From contig BPJS01000001.1 of the NCBI GenBank assembly GCA_026004735.1, positions 1,054,001 to 1,118,000 on the forward strand: a stretch of 64,000 nucleotides of DNA, read 5' to 3'. The notes below the pieces were generated by a model. It searched no databases. It saw nothing but the letters and a program-made list of their open reading frames with translations, and was not told where the DNA came from. The DNA comes from Isosphaeraceae bacterium (GTDB lineage: Bacteria; Planctomycetota; Planctomycetia; Isosphaerales; Isosphaeraceae). Shown piece by piece: positions 29,414-37,599 of this stretch. Position 1 is the first letter of the stretch. Every line of letters starts with the position of its first letter. A program made the translations under genes and the position numbers.

Positions 29414-31975
29414 CTATTTCAGCCCCGCCTGGCCCGTCCTCACCCGCGGCGGGTTGGTCGTGACCGGTCCCCGCGTCCGGATGGGCTTGCCCTCGATCGA
29501 CGGCAAAACCGGTCCCGACTCCGCCGGGTCCTCCACCGCCAGGGCCGATTCCAGCCGCCGCCCGGGCAACATCCGATGCCACAACACCACAAACGCCGGC
29601 ACCAGAATCGGCCGCACCACAAACGTATCCAGAAGCACCCCGACCCCGAGTGCAAAACCCAGTTGCTTCAGCGTCGTCAATCGCCCAAATAGCATGGCCA
29701 GAAACGTGCCCGCCATGATCACCCCGCACGAGCTGATGATCCCACCGGTGTGGGCCACCGCCCGCCGCGTCCCCTCGATCGGCCCGTACCGCTCCTCCTC
29801 CTCGATCACCCGCGACATCAGAAAAATGTTGTAGTCTTCGCCCACGGCCACCAGGATCACGAACAAGAAGAACCCCACCTTCCAGTCCAGCCCCTCCCAC
29901 GGCCCCGGTCCCTGGTGCAGCCCCATAAATACCAGGTCCGTCAGCCCCAGCGTCGTCAAATAGCCGAAGATCACCGTCACGATCAAATACAGCGAAATCC
30001 CTGGCCGCCGCAGCAACAGAACCAGGATCGCGTAGACTCCGATCGTCACCAGAACGTACATCTTTCTCAGGTCGTGGGTCGTGACCCGCTTCAGGTCGCT
30101 GATCTGGATCGTCGTCCCCCCCAGCCCATACTTCGACCCCGCCAGGGCGCCCCCCGGACCTGACTCACGCCGCACCACCTCCTCGACCCGCTCGAGCGTT
30201 TCCATCGCCTTGTCCGAAAACGGACTGGTCTGGAACACCACATCGAGCCGCGTGATCCGATTCCGATCCGCCGGGTCGGCCGCCTCGGTGCTCACATAAT
30301 GCTTCAAGATGCCCGCGCGAATCGCCTGCAGCCGCATTTGCTCGACCGCCTGACGGGCCCGGTCCAGCCCCAACGCGCCGGCCAGCCCCCCCAGCGGCCG
30401 CGACGCGCCCCCCGACGGCTCGCCCCCCGCCGGCTCGCCCCCCGCTTCCAGACCCGGCTCCGGGTCCACATACTGCCCTGGCCGGCCGAGCGGACGGGTC
30501 AACGACCGCACCTCCGCCACCCCCGGCACCTTCGCCAGCTCCTGACTCAAACGCCCAATCGCCGCCCGCCCGGCCTCGCTCGCAAAGTCGAGGTTCGGGT
30601 CATGGATCAATACCTGGGTCGGCCCTAGCTCGCCCTCCGGATAGTAGCCCCGAAACGTCCGCGCCCCCTGAACGCTCGGCGCATCGGACCCAAGATCCGA
30701 CAAGATGTCATAACTGGCCTTGGTCCGCGTCCCGAACCACGCCAGCGGCGCCATCACCAGCACACTCACCCCCAGGATCCAGCCCGGACGCCGAATCACC
30801 CCATCGGCCACCCGCGCCCAGAATCCGAACATCGGCGTCTCCCGCAGACTCTCCGATTCCGGATCCATCCCCCGCACATGATGAGGTGCCCGAAACGGCC
30901 AGAACACCGCTCCCCGCAACGCATTGAGCAACACCGGCGCCAGCGTCAACGCCGCCACCAGCCCCACCGCCAGACTCAACGCAATCGCCGGCCCCGAATA
31001 CCGGATCTTCGCAAACGTCGAAAACCACAACATCCCCAGCCCGACAATCACCGTCCCCGCGCTCGCCACCAACGCCCCACCCACTTGCCGGATCGCCTCG
31101 GCCAACGCCTCCCGCCGCTCCCGGCCCCGGGCCAGCTCCTCCCGGTACCGCGCTATCAAAAACAAGCAGTAATCCGTCCCCGCCCCGTACAAAATCACCA
31201 CCACGAAGACCTGCGTCACATTGATGACTTGAAAATTGATCGGCGGATTGGCCAGTAGCGCAATCAAATCCAACGCCACATAGACCGACAGCGCAATCGT
31301 CGCGAGCGGAATCAACGCCAGAATCGGCGACCGATACACAATCAGCAAAATCGACACAACCAGCAAAATCGTCGCCCAGGTTGTCGCCTCAATGCTCTCA
31401 TTCGAGGCCACGTTCGAGTCGTGTCCCACCGCCGCCGAACCCGTAATCCCCAGCGTCAGACCCTCCGGCGCCAAAATCTGGTAATCCCGCACCAGCTCCA
31501 AAATGTGATCCACGGCCACCCGCGCTTGCTTTGAGATAAACGTCGAACCCAACTGCACCCCCGTCAGGACAATCTCGCCGCCCGACTCGCGCCGCGCCCG
31601 AAGCCGTTCCCCAATCACCGGCTCGTTACGGTCCACGATTTTCTTAATCTTCAGCTCCGGCTGCTCCTGCGCCAGCCGCTGCAGCCGCCGCGTCAGCCGG
31701 TCGAAAAACGACAAATCCGACCGCGTCAGCCAGCCGTTCGCCCGCTCTGCCAGGATCACCACCGACGAGTCAGTCACATTCGCCGGAAAGCCTCGCTCCA
31801 GCAGACTCTGACCCACCACGCTCGCATATTCGGGCGGGAAAAACCGCACATCATCGTCGCGGCTGACCGTGCTCCACGGCGGAGCCACCCGCGCCAGCAC
31901 CACCGCCAGAGCGACCCACGCCAGGACCACCCACCAGCCCCGTCGCGTCACAAATTCCCCGATCGCTCGGAACAT
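29414..31975 (-). CDS. MMPL/RND-family transporter
   Basis: An 853-residue inner-membrane protein of the MMPL branch of the RND superfamily. The two-fold plan is visible: TM1 (WWVVLAWVALAVVLARV), a large extracytoplasmic domain, then five helices (ATTWATILLVVSILLIVYR onward), and the same plan repeated in the second half with a second loop. The family motif GAGTDYCLFLIARYREE with its proton-relay Asp lies in the first half; GEDYNIFLMSRVIEEE is the cognate second copy. The second loop carries a low-complexity GGEPAGGEPSGG tract. MMPL proteins move lipids, glycopeptidolipids or hopanoids outward; the cargo here is unknown. GGAGAGG precedes the ATG. No membrane-fusion protein gene is nearby. Confidence 0.92.
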   Translation of the reverse strand: MFRAIGEFVTRRGWWVVLAWVALAVVLARVAPPWSTVSRDDDVRFFPPEYASVVGQSLLERGFPANVTDSSVVILAERANGWLTRSDLSFFDRLTRRLQRLAQEQPELKIKKIVDRNEPVIGERLRARRESGGEIVLTGVQLGSTFISKQARVAVDHILELVRDYQILAPEGLTLGITGSAAVGHDSNVASNESIEATTWATILLVVSILLIVYRSPILALIPLATIALSVYVALDLIALLANPPINFQVINVTQVFVVVILYGAGTDYCLFLIARYREELARGRERREALAEAIRQVGGALVASAGTVIVGLGMLWFSTFAKIRYSGPAIALSLAVGLVAALTLAPVLLNALRGAVFWPFRAPHHVRGMDPESESLRETPMFGFWARVADGVIRRPGWILGVSVLVMAPLAWFGTRTKASYDILSDLGSDAPSVQGARTFRGYYPEGELGPTQVLIHDPNLDFASEAGRAAIGRLSQELAKVPGVAEVRSLTRPLGRPGQYVDPEPGLEAGGEPAGGEPSGGASRPLGGLAGALGLDRARQAVEQMRLQAIRAGILKHYVSTEAADPADRNRITRLDVVFQTSPFSDKAMETLERVEEVVRRESGPGGALAGSKYGLGGTTIQISDLKRVTTHDLRKMYVLVTIGVYAILVLLLRRPGISLYLIVTVIFGYLTTLGLTDLVFMGLHQGPGPWEGLDWKVGFFLFVILVAVGEDYNIFLMSRVIEEEERYGPIEGTRRAVAHTGGIISSCGVIMAGTFLAMLFGRLTTLKQLGFALGVGVLLDTFVVRPILVPAFVVLWHRMLPGRRLESALAVEDPAESGPVLPSIEGKPIRTRGPVTTNPPRVRTGQAGLK

Positions 31976-32190
31976 GGCCTCTCCACCGCTTACGATTGCT
32001 CAACCAGCCGCGACGCCAGCCCCGCCGCCTGCCTTCCCGTCCGGGCCTCCCAACCCCAGTTCCCCGCTCGCTCATCTTCCGGCCCCGGCATTCCCAGGAT
32101 TGCCGACCTCCTAGAATAATCCAGTTCACGAACGTCACAAACCCTGACATCCTTCGTCTTCCACACATACGAAGGAGTAATCCTCAACCC

Positions 32191-32580
32191 ATGAAAAGTC
32201 CCGCAGCCGAATTGATCCGCTCGTTGGCTCGACGCTGGCGGGGCCATCTGGCCCACTACCGCCAGCATCGCAACCCCGAGCACCTCGAAGCTCTCTTCGA
32301 GGAGGTCGTTCGTTTCGCGGGCTTCCAACTCGAGCTGGATCTGGACCATTCGCCCTACTGGTCGCGCCAACCCCTCTGGCGCCGCGCGCTGGTCATCCTC
32401 TACCTCGTCGACCGCGGCATCCTCCTCCGCCAGGTCGAAAACGGGCGGACCCAGATCCTCGCAACCCCCGACGCCGAAGCCTGGATCGACCGCCAACCCT
32501 CCCTCGCTCCCTATCGAATCCCAACCCGCGAATTGGTCGCCGCCATCCGCAACCACCAACGCCGCCGCAACGCTCCCTGA
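32191..32580 (+). CDS. hypothetical protein
   Basis: A 129-residue soluble protein rich in Arg, Leu and Trp. A helical N-terminal half (AAELIRSLARRWRGHLAHYR, EALFEEVVRFAGFQLELDL) leads to WRRALVILYLVDRGILLRQVENG, which looks like a winged-helix or dimerisation segment, but I recognise no family. The start at 32191 follows GAAGGAG at a rather long 14-base spacing. It stands alone between the divergent MMPL gene and the DUF1080 gene. Confidence 0.6.
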   Translation: MKSPAAELIRSLARRWRGHLAHYRQHRNPEHLEALFEEVVRFAGFQLELDLDHSPYWSRQPLWRRALVILYLVDRGILLRQVENGRTQILATPDAEAWIDRQPSLAPYRIPTRELVAAIRNHQRRRNAP

Positions 32581-32894
32581 CCACGCTCCAACCATCCCCC
32601 GCCAGCCGCCCACCCGCCTGCCCGAACCCTGCGGACCGCCGCCATCGGCCGAGTCTACTTCCCCCCTCGCCGCTCCACCCGCCCAGCCAAATCCCCTAGC
32701 CTGCGGCCAACCGGCCCAAGCCCGGCCTTCCGCCTCTGAGCCGCCGTCGCGCATTCGCCGATCCCTTCCCACCGTCCCCACTTCGGCCGCCGGTTACCTG
32801 ACCACCCCCCACAAAAAACCGCCTCCACCCCCACCGCCCTTGAGCTAGAATCGGCGTTCACGATACATCTCACACCCCACGGAGGACCCCCGCC
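32581..32894. other. intergenic spacer, no feature seen
   Basis: 314 bases between the hypothetical gene and the DUF1080 gene. It is C-rich, without a recognisable hairpin or short gene. The Shine-Dalgarno of the next gene (GGAGG near 32881) is at its end. Confidence 0.35.
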
Positions 32895-33620
32895 TTGCCT
32901 CCGCTTGCTCTCTCGGCTGTCCTCACGGCGGTCCTTTTTCAGACACCCGCCCCCGAGACCCTCCGTCTGTTCAACGGCCGCGACCTCGACGGTTGGACCA
33001 TCCACCTGCCCCACGCCGACGGCGCCGACCCGACCACCGACCCCAAACAGGTCTTCCGCGTCCACAACGGCCTGCTCCACGTCTCGGGTCAGGAGTTCGG
33101 CTACATCGCCACCCGCGACGAGTTCGAAGACTTCCACCTGATCGTCGAGTTTCGCTGGGGCGACCGCCGCTGGCCTCCCCGCGAAAACGCTAAACGCGAC
33201 TCCGGCATTTGCTACCACGTCGTCGGACCCGACAAAGTCTGGCCCCGATCGATCGAATGCCAGATCCAGGAGGGCGATTGCGGCGACTTCTGGATGGTGG
33301 ACGGCGCCCGACTGACCGTCCGCGGCGTTCGCAACGAACCTGGCTCGGCCGTCCGCGCCGTCAAAACCGCCGACGCCGAAAAACCCCACGGCCAGTGGAA
33401 CACCATCGAAGTCATCAGCCAGAATGGCAGCCTGATCCACAAAGTCAACGGCGTCGTTGTCAACCAAGGCTCCGACCCCGAGCCCCGACGCGGTCGGATC
33501 CTCCTCCAGTCCGAAGGTGCGGAAATCGTCTTCCGCCGCGTCGAAATCACCCCCTTGGATCGACCTCATCCCGGTCAGTCCCGGATCACCGAACCAAAAC
33601 CCCGTGACGCAACGTACTAA
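32895..33620 (+). CDS. secreted DUF1080 (3-keto-disaccharide hydrolase-like) protein
   Basis: A 241-residue protein with the DUF1080 concanavalin-like fold: LRLFNGRDLDGWTIH opens the domain, then VHNGLLHVSGQEFGYIATRDEFEDFHLIVEFRWG, DSGICYHVVGP and SIECQIQEGDCGDFW. GQWNTIEVISQNGSLIHKVNG is the characteristic later strand. A short hydrophobic N terminus (LALSAVLTAVLFQTPA) is a likely signal peptide. The start is TTG at 32895 with GGAGG upstream. The family is hugely expanded in planctomycetes, and some members act on 3-keto-glycosides; no activity can be assigned here. The htrA gene follows after 121 bases on the same strand. Confidence 0.88.
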   Translation: MPPLALSAVLTAVLFQTPAPETLRLFNGRDLDGWTIHLPHADGADPTTDPKQVFRVHNGLLHVSGQEFGYIATRDEFEDFHLIVEFRWGDRRWPPRENAKRDSGICYHVVGPDKVWPRSIECQIQEGDCGDFWMVDGARLTVRGVRNEPGSAVRAVKTADAEKPHGQWNTIEVISQNGSLIHKVNGVVVNQGSDPEPRRGRILLQSEGAEIVFRRVEITPLDRPHPGQSRITEPKPRDATY

Positions 33621-33741
33621 AGCCATATCCGTCTGCCCTGGCCGATCCTCGAGCGCCCAAGCGCCCGAGGCCGCGTCGGCCCGGCAGACTCCAACCGCCC
33701 GGCGGACCATTCCGGGCGCATGCGACTCAGGAGGATTGTTC

Positions 33742-35301
33742 ATGACCCATCGCAACACACTCGGCTGGGCAGCCCTCGTCGTCTCGCTGGCGGCTCTAGC
33801 CAGCTCTCAACTGACGACCCGTCCCTTGCCGGCAACCCAGGAAAACCCCGAGGCCGGCCGCCGTACAGCCCGCGAACTCTCCGACGCCTTCAACGCCGTC
33901 GCCGAGAGCGTTCGCCCCTCGGTCGTCCAGATCAACGTCCAGCGCGGAACTCGCTTCCGCGCCCGTCCCGCACCCGGTGACAACAACGGCGAAATCCGCC
34001 AGATCGATCCCCAGGAGATGGAGGAGATGCTCCGCCGCTTCTTCGGACCCAACGGCCCCGGATTCCCCTTCGAGCGGCCCCAAGGTCCCGGCGGAATCGG
34101 CACCGGCTCCGGCTTCGTCTATGACACCAAGGGTCACATCCTGACCAATAACCACGTCGTCGAAAACGCCACGCGCATTGTCGTCACCTTCCACGACGGC
34201 GCTCAGGCCCCGGCACAGATCGTCGGGACCTACCCCGACGCCGACATCGCCGTCATCAAAGTCGACCTGACGTCCTACCCGCCCCTCAAGCTGGGTTCCA
34301 CCCGCAACCTCCACGTCGGCGACTGGGTCCTCGCGGTCGGCTCCCCGTTCGGGCTGAGCCAGACCGTCACCGCCGGCATCATCTCCGCCACCGAGCGCGA
34401 CAACCTCGGCATCAACCGCTTCGAGGCCTTCCTCCAGACCGACGCCTCGATCAACCCCGGCAACTCCGGCGGCCCCCTGGTCGACATGGATGGACGCGTT
34501 GTTGGTATCAACTCGGCCATCGCCACCATGACCCGCGCTTCGGCCGGCGTTGGCTTCGCCATCCCCATCGACATGGCCGTCCGGTTCGCCAACCAACTGA
34601 TCCAGAAAGGCAAAATCGAGCCGGTGATCATGGGCGTCAACGTCGAGCCGCTCAACCGCGGCCTGGCCCGCCAGCTCGGCCTGCCCGAGCACACCGCGGG
34701 CGTCGTGATCACCGAAGTCGGCGAAGGTTCCCCAGCCGCCCGCGCAGGTCTCAAGGTCGGCGACGTCATCACCAGCTTCGACGCCATGCCCGTCCGCACC
34801 CGCGAGGGCCTTCAGACGATCGTCTACACCAGCGAGGCCGGCAAATCCTATCCCGTCACCGTCCTCCGCGACGGAAAGCCCCTGGCCTTCAACGTCGCCC
34901 CCGAGCCGCTCGAAGCCGTCACCCGCGGCATGCGCCGGCCCAGACCCGAACGGGCGCCCCGCGCTGACTCGGTCGAGCAGACCCAGGCCAACCCCTTCGG
35001 CTTCGGCGTGACCCCGCTGACGCCCGAACTCGCCGAACGCTACGGCTACCAGCAGTTCGACTCGGGATTCGTCGTCACCACCGTCGAACCCAATAGCCCC
35101 GCCGAGGACTCCGGCCTCGAACGCGGCGACTTGATCACCCGCTACATCAAGGACCGCACCATCGTTCCCGCCGGGTCCCTCGAGGACTTCGAAGCCTACG
35201 TCGCTGAGGCCGACGAGATCGCCATCTACGTCGAAGACGTCAACCATCGCCTCCCCGGCGAATTCAAGACCCTCACCCGGCCCAAGCCGGACAAGCCGTA
35301 A
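33742..35301 (+). CDS. HtrA/DegP-type serine protease with two PDZ domains
   Basis: A periplasmic S1C protease of 519 residues from the ATG at 33742, which AGGAGG precedes by eight bases. A signal peptide or N-terminal anchor (LGWAALVVSLAALASSQL) opens the protein. The catalytic triad is His138 (TNNHVVENA), Asp168 (YPDADIAVIKV) and Ser242 (NPGNSGGPLVD). PDZ1 follows from about 310 (VEPLNRGLARQLGLPEHTAGVVI) and PDZ2 from about 425 (GFVVTTVEPNSPAEDSGLERGD). An acidic linker lies between signal and protease domain. The role is envelope protein quality control. An intrinsic terminator follows at 35339. Confidence 0.94.
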   Translation: MTHRNTLGWAALVVSLAALASSQLTTRPLPATQENPEAGRRTARELSDAFNAVAESVRPSVVQINVQRGTRFRARPAPGDNNGEIRQIDPQEMEEMLRRFFGPNGPGFPFERPQGPGGIGTGSGFVYDTKGHILTNNHVVENATRIVVTFHDGAQAPAQIVGTYPDADIAVIKVDLTSYPPLKLGSTRNLHVGDWVLAVGSPFGLSQTVTAGIISATERDNLGINRFEAFLQTDASINPGNSGGPLVDMDGRVVGINSAIATMTRASAGVGFAIPIDMAVRFANQLIQKGKIEPVIMGVNVEPLNRGLARQLGLPEHTAGVVITEVGEGSPAARAGLKVGDVITSFDAMPVRTREGLQTIVYTSEAGKSYPVTVLRDGKPLAFNVAPEPLEAVTRGMRRPRPERAPRADSVEQTQANPFGFGVTPLTPELAERYGYQQFDSGFVVTTVEPNSPAEDSGLERGDLITRYIKDRTIVPAGSLEDFEAYVAEADEIAIYVEDVNHRLPGEFKTLTRPKPDKP

Positions 35302-35338
35302 TCTCGATCCTCTGACCGATTCCTCGCGTTGACAACCA

Positions 35339-35374
35339 GACGCCCCGAAGCCGCTCGCTTCGGGGCGTCTTGTT
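35339..35374 (+). terminator. intrinsic terminator after htrA
   Basis: A perfect 12-bp stem (GACGCCCCGAAG at 35339-35350, CTTCGGGGCGTC at 35358-35369) with a 7-base loop, followed by TTGTT. It starts 37 bases past the htrA stop. Confidence 0.85.
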
Positions 35375-35926
35375 GCGCCCAACCTCCGTATCCTCGTCAA
35401 AAACCCCTCGCCTGACCACCTGGAAATCAACCGACCACCTCCCACGCTCGCCCTTCCCCCCAGCCTGCGTTCCGCCGCTCCCACCAAACCCCCCAGCGCC
35501 CATTCCGGTCGCCACCCCAAAGACACCAGCAGGGCAGGGGGGGAATTGCCCACCTCCAACAGACGCCCATTTGATAAACGCTGAACCAACAATGGAAATA
35601 GTAATCTAACGATCATAACTATGAGTGAGTGATCGTTCGCTACGATCCGTTGGCGGACTCTCCCGACTGGCGTTTCAGAGTTCGATCGACCGACAAGCGC
35701 TGACCGAAGCCAACCGTCGCATCCGCTCCACCCGCGGCGGATGCGGAATCACCAGCGGCGTTCCTATCCGACCAGGTTCCCGAGAGCGGACAGGTCGCCC
35801 ACATCTTGAGACGGCCCGTGGCGGCGGGTCGTTTCGCCGCTGCCTGGCTCCTGAAAACGCAGCCCGCCTTGACCCCCGGCCCGACCCCGGCTACCCTCCC
35901 GTCCCCAGACCGGAGGACCCCCGGAG
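35375..35926. other. 552-base intergenic region with an AT-rich island
   Basis: No gene is seen between the htrA terminator and the lipoprotein gene. Bases about 35571-35637 are clearly richer in A/T than anything around them and hold the inverted repeat described separately. The rest is ordinary GC-rich spacer. The promoter for the lipoprotein gene probably lies here. Confidence 0.4.
35608..35637. repeat. 8-bp inverted repeat in AT-rich island
   Basis: AACGATCA (35608-35615) and TGATCGTT (35630-35637) are perfect inverted copies separated by 14 bases in a locally AT-rich stretch. The spacing would suit a dimeric regulator's operator. No T-run follows, so a terminator is unlikely. Confidence 0.5.
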
Positions 35927-36694
35927 ATGCCCCGAGGCCGACGTCTCATCGCCTGCGCCCTGGCTGCGCTGTCGGCCGGTTGCGGGACCGTCAAGCAAAC
36001 CGGCACCGCCCGCACCGCCACCGAGCAAATCCTTCTGACGAACGCCTGGGACCAGGCCCTCGCCAGCGTCGACTTCAGTCCTCTGGCCGGCGTTCCCGTC
36101 TTCATCGACACCCAGTACATCAAAGGCACCATCGACGAGGGCTGGCTGGTCTCCAGCCTCCGCCAAGCCATGCTCAGCCAGGGTGTCCTGATCCGCTCCA
36201 AGCCCGAGCAGGCCCTCTGGATCCTCGAACCCCGCGTCGGAGCCTACGGCACCGACTCCTACAATTGGCTGCTCGGCGTCCCTCAGACCACCGTCCCGGT
36301 GACGCTCGGCGGGCTTCCGGCCGGCACCATCCCCGAAATTCCGATCATCAAGAAGAGCCACCAGCAGGGCATTGCCAAGCTCGCCCTCTTCGCTTACGAC
36401 CGCGCCAGCGGCCAACTGGTCTGGCGTTCCGGCACCCAGCTCGCCATGGCCGACGCCAAAGATGTCTACGTCGGCGGCGTCGGCCCCGTCCAGTCCGGCT
36501 CTATCCGCCAGCGCGATAAGCGCGTCGGTATCAATGTTCCCATGATCTCCGACCCCACCCCTCGCCTGGTCGCCCCGAGTACCCCCGGCGCCGCTCCGCC
36601 CCTCGCCGACAAACCTCAGGAACCGCCCGACCTGCCCGGCGCCAGCCTCAAACTCCCTCCCTCGACCGCCGACCTCGACGCCTTCGCTCCCTGA
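35927..36694 (+). CDS. putative lipoprotein of unknown function
   Basis: A 255-residue protein with a lipoprotein signal (PRGRRLIACALAALSAGCGT; Cys at residue 19 would be lipidated). The mature part begins RTATEQILLTNAWDQALASVDFSPLAGVPVFIDTQYIKG, and later KSHQQGIAKLALFAYDRASGQLVWRSGTQLAMADAKDVYV. This layout, a lipoprotein with an early LLTNAWDQAL block, is shared by planctomycete proteins of unknown function. The C-terminal 50 residues are Pro-rich and probably disordered. No enzymatic motif is seen. It is followed 265 bases later by apt. Confidence 0.75.
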   Translation: MPRGRRLIACALAALSAGCGTVKQTGTARTATEQILLTNAWDQALASVDFSPLAGVPVFIDTQYIKGTIDEGWLVSSLRQAMLSQGVLIRSKPEQALWILEPRVGAYGTDSYNWLLGVPQTTVPVTLGGLPAGTIPEIPIIKKSHQQGIAKLALFAYDRASGQLVWRSGTQLAMADAKDVYVGGVGPVQSGSIRQRDKRVGINVPMISDPTPRLVAPSTPGAAPPLADKPQEPPDLPGASLKLPPSTADLDAFAP

Positions 36695-36877
36695 CACGGT
36701 CCACCCCCGCAGCCCGCTCTCCCGAGTCCGCCAAGCCCTGAACCAACCCCACCCGCCCTCGCTCCGACCACCCGCGACTCCAACCCGTGTCCGGTTCTTC
36801 GAGGTCGCCCCGTCGCATCGGCGTCTGTTCCTGCTCCAACGAACGCTCCTCCGAGTCGATTCCTGCCCAGGGCCCCA

Positions 36878-36910
36878 CCCCTGGCAGCCACCCCACCCCC
36901 TGGCAGCCAC
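36878..36910. repeat. 14-bp direct repeat upstream of apt
   Basis: CCCCTGGCAGCCAC occurs at 36878-36891 and again at 36897-36910, a 19-base period, about 50 bases before the apt start. It may be chance in C-rich DNA or a duplicated regulator site. Confidence 0.4.
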
Positions 36911-36959
36911 TCTCCCTCGCGCGCTAAATTCGTCCCCATCCCGAGGAGCCTGACCGCCG

Positions 36960-37481
36960 ATGCCGCACCCCCTCGACCGCTTCATCCGCAACATCCCCGA
37001 CTTCCCCAAGCCGGGCATCCAATTCAAGGACATCACGCCCCTGTTGGCTGATCCGGGCGCACTCCGCGCCGCCGTCGACGGTCTGGCCGATCTGGTCCGC
37101 TCCCACCCCATCGATGTCGTCGGCGCCGCCGAGGCCCGCGGCTTCCTCTTCGGCACCCCGCTGGCCCTATCCCTCGGCGTCGGCTTCGTCCCCATCCGCA
37201 AACCCGGCAAGCTCCCCTACCTCCGCGTCTCCCAGGTCTACGAGCTTGAGTACGGCCAGGACACCCTCGAAATGCACGCCGACGCCCTTCGCCCCGGTAC
37301 TCGCGTGCTGCTCGTCGACGACGTGCTCGCCACCGGCGGCACCATGAAAGCCTGCTGCGAACTGGTCCAGTCCACCGGCGCCCACGTCGCCGCCTGCGCC
37401 TTCCTCATCGAGCTCGGGTTCCTCGAAGGCCGCGCCCGCCTCGCGCCCACCGAGGTCGTCAGCCTGATCCGCTACCCCTAG
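36960..37481 (+). CDS. apt: adenine phosphoribosyltransferase
   Basis: Apt makes AMP from adenine and PRPP in purine salvage. The 173-residue protein has the usual length. The opening [20 protein letters not shown] is the Apt signature, [13 protein letters not shown] is the flexible-loop region, and [14 protein letters not shown] is the PRPP-binding motif. GAGGAG lies before the ATG at 36960. The gene stands alone, with a convergent bamA-like gene downstream. Confidence 0.95.
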   Translation: MPHPLDRFIRNIPDFPKPGIQFKDITPLLADPGALRAAVDGLADLVRSHPIDVVGAAEARGFLFGTPLALSLGVGFVPIRKPGKLPYLRVSQVYELEYGQDTLEMHADALRPGTRVLLVDDVLATGGTMKACCELVQSTGAHVAACAFLIELGFLEGRARLAPTEVVSLIRYP

Positions 37482-37599
37482 CTGCTTCTCCCCGGCCGCG
37501 CTACCACCGAGCGGTTCACACACCCCTCACGAGTCGACGTCCACGCCATTGGCTCGACCAACTCACCCCCGCCTCTCCACCGCTGCCGCCTCGGTCGGC

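Noticed and set aside
33796..35616. A 606-codon minus-strand frame over htrA and its terminator
   Set aside because: Runs through the htrA terminator and gives a Gly/Asp/Val-rich sequence; antisense of the protease gene.
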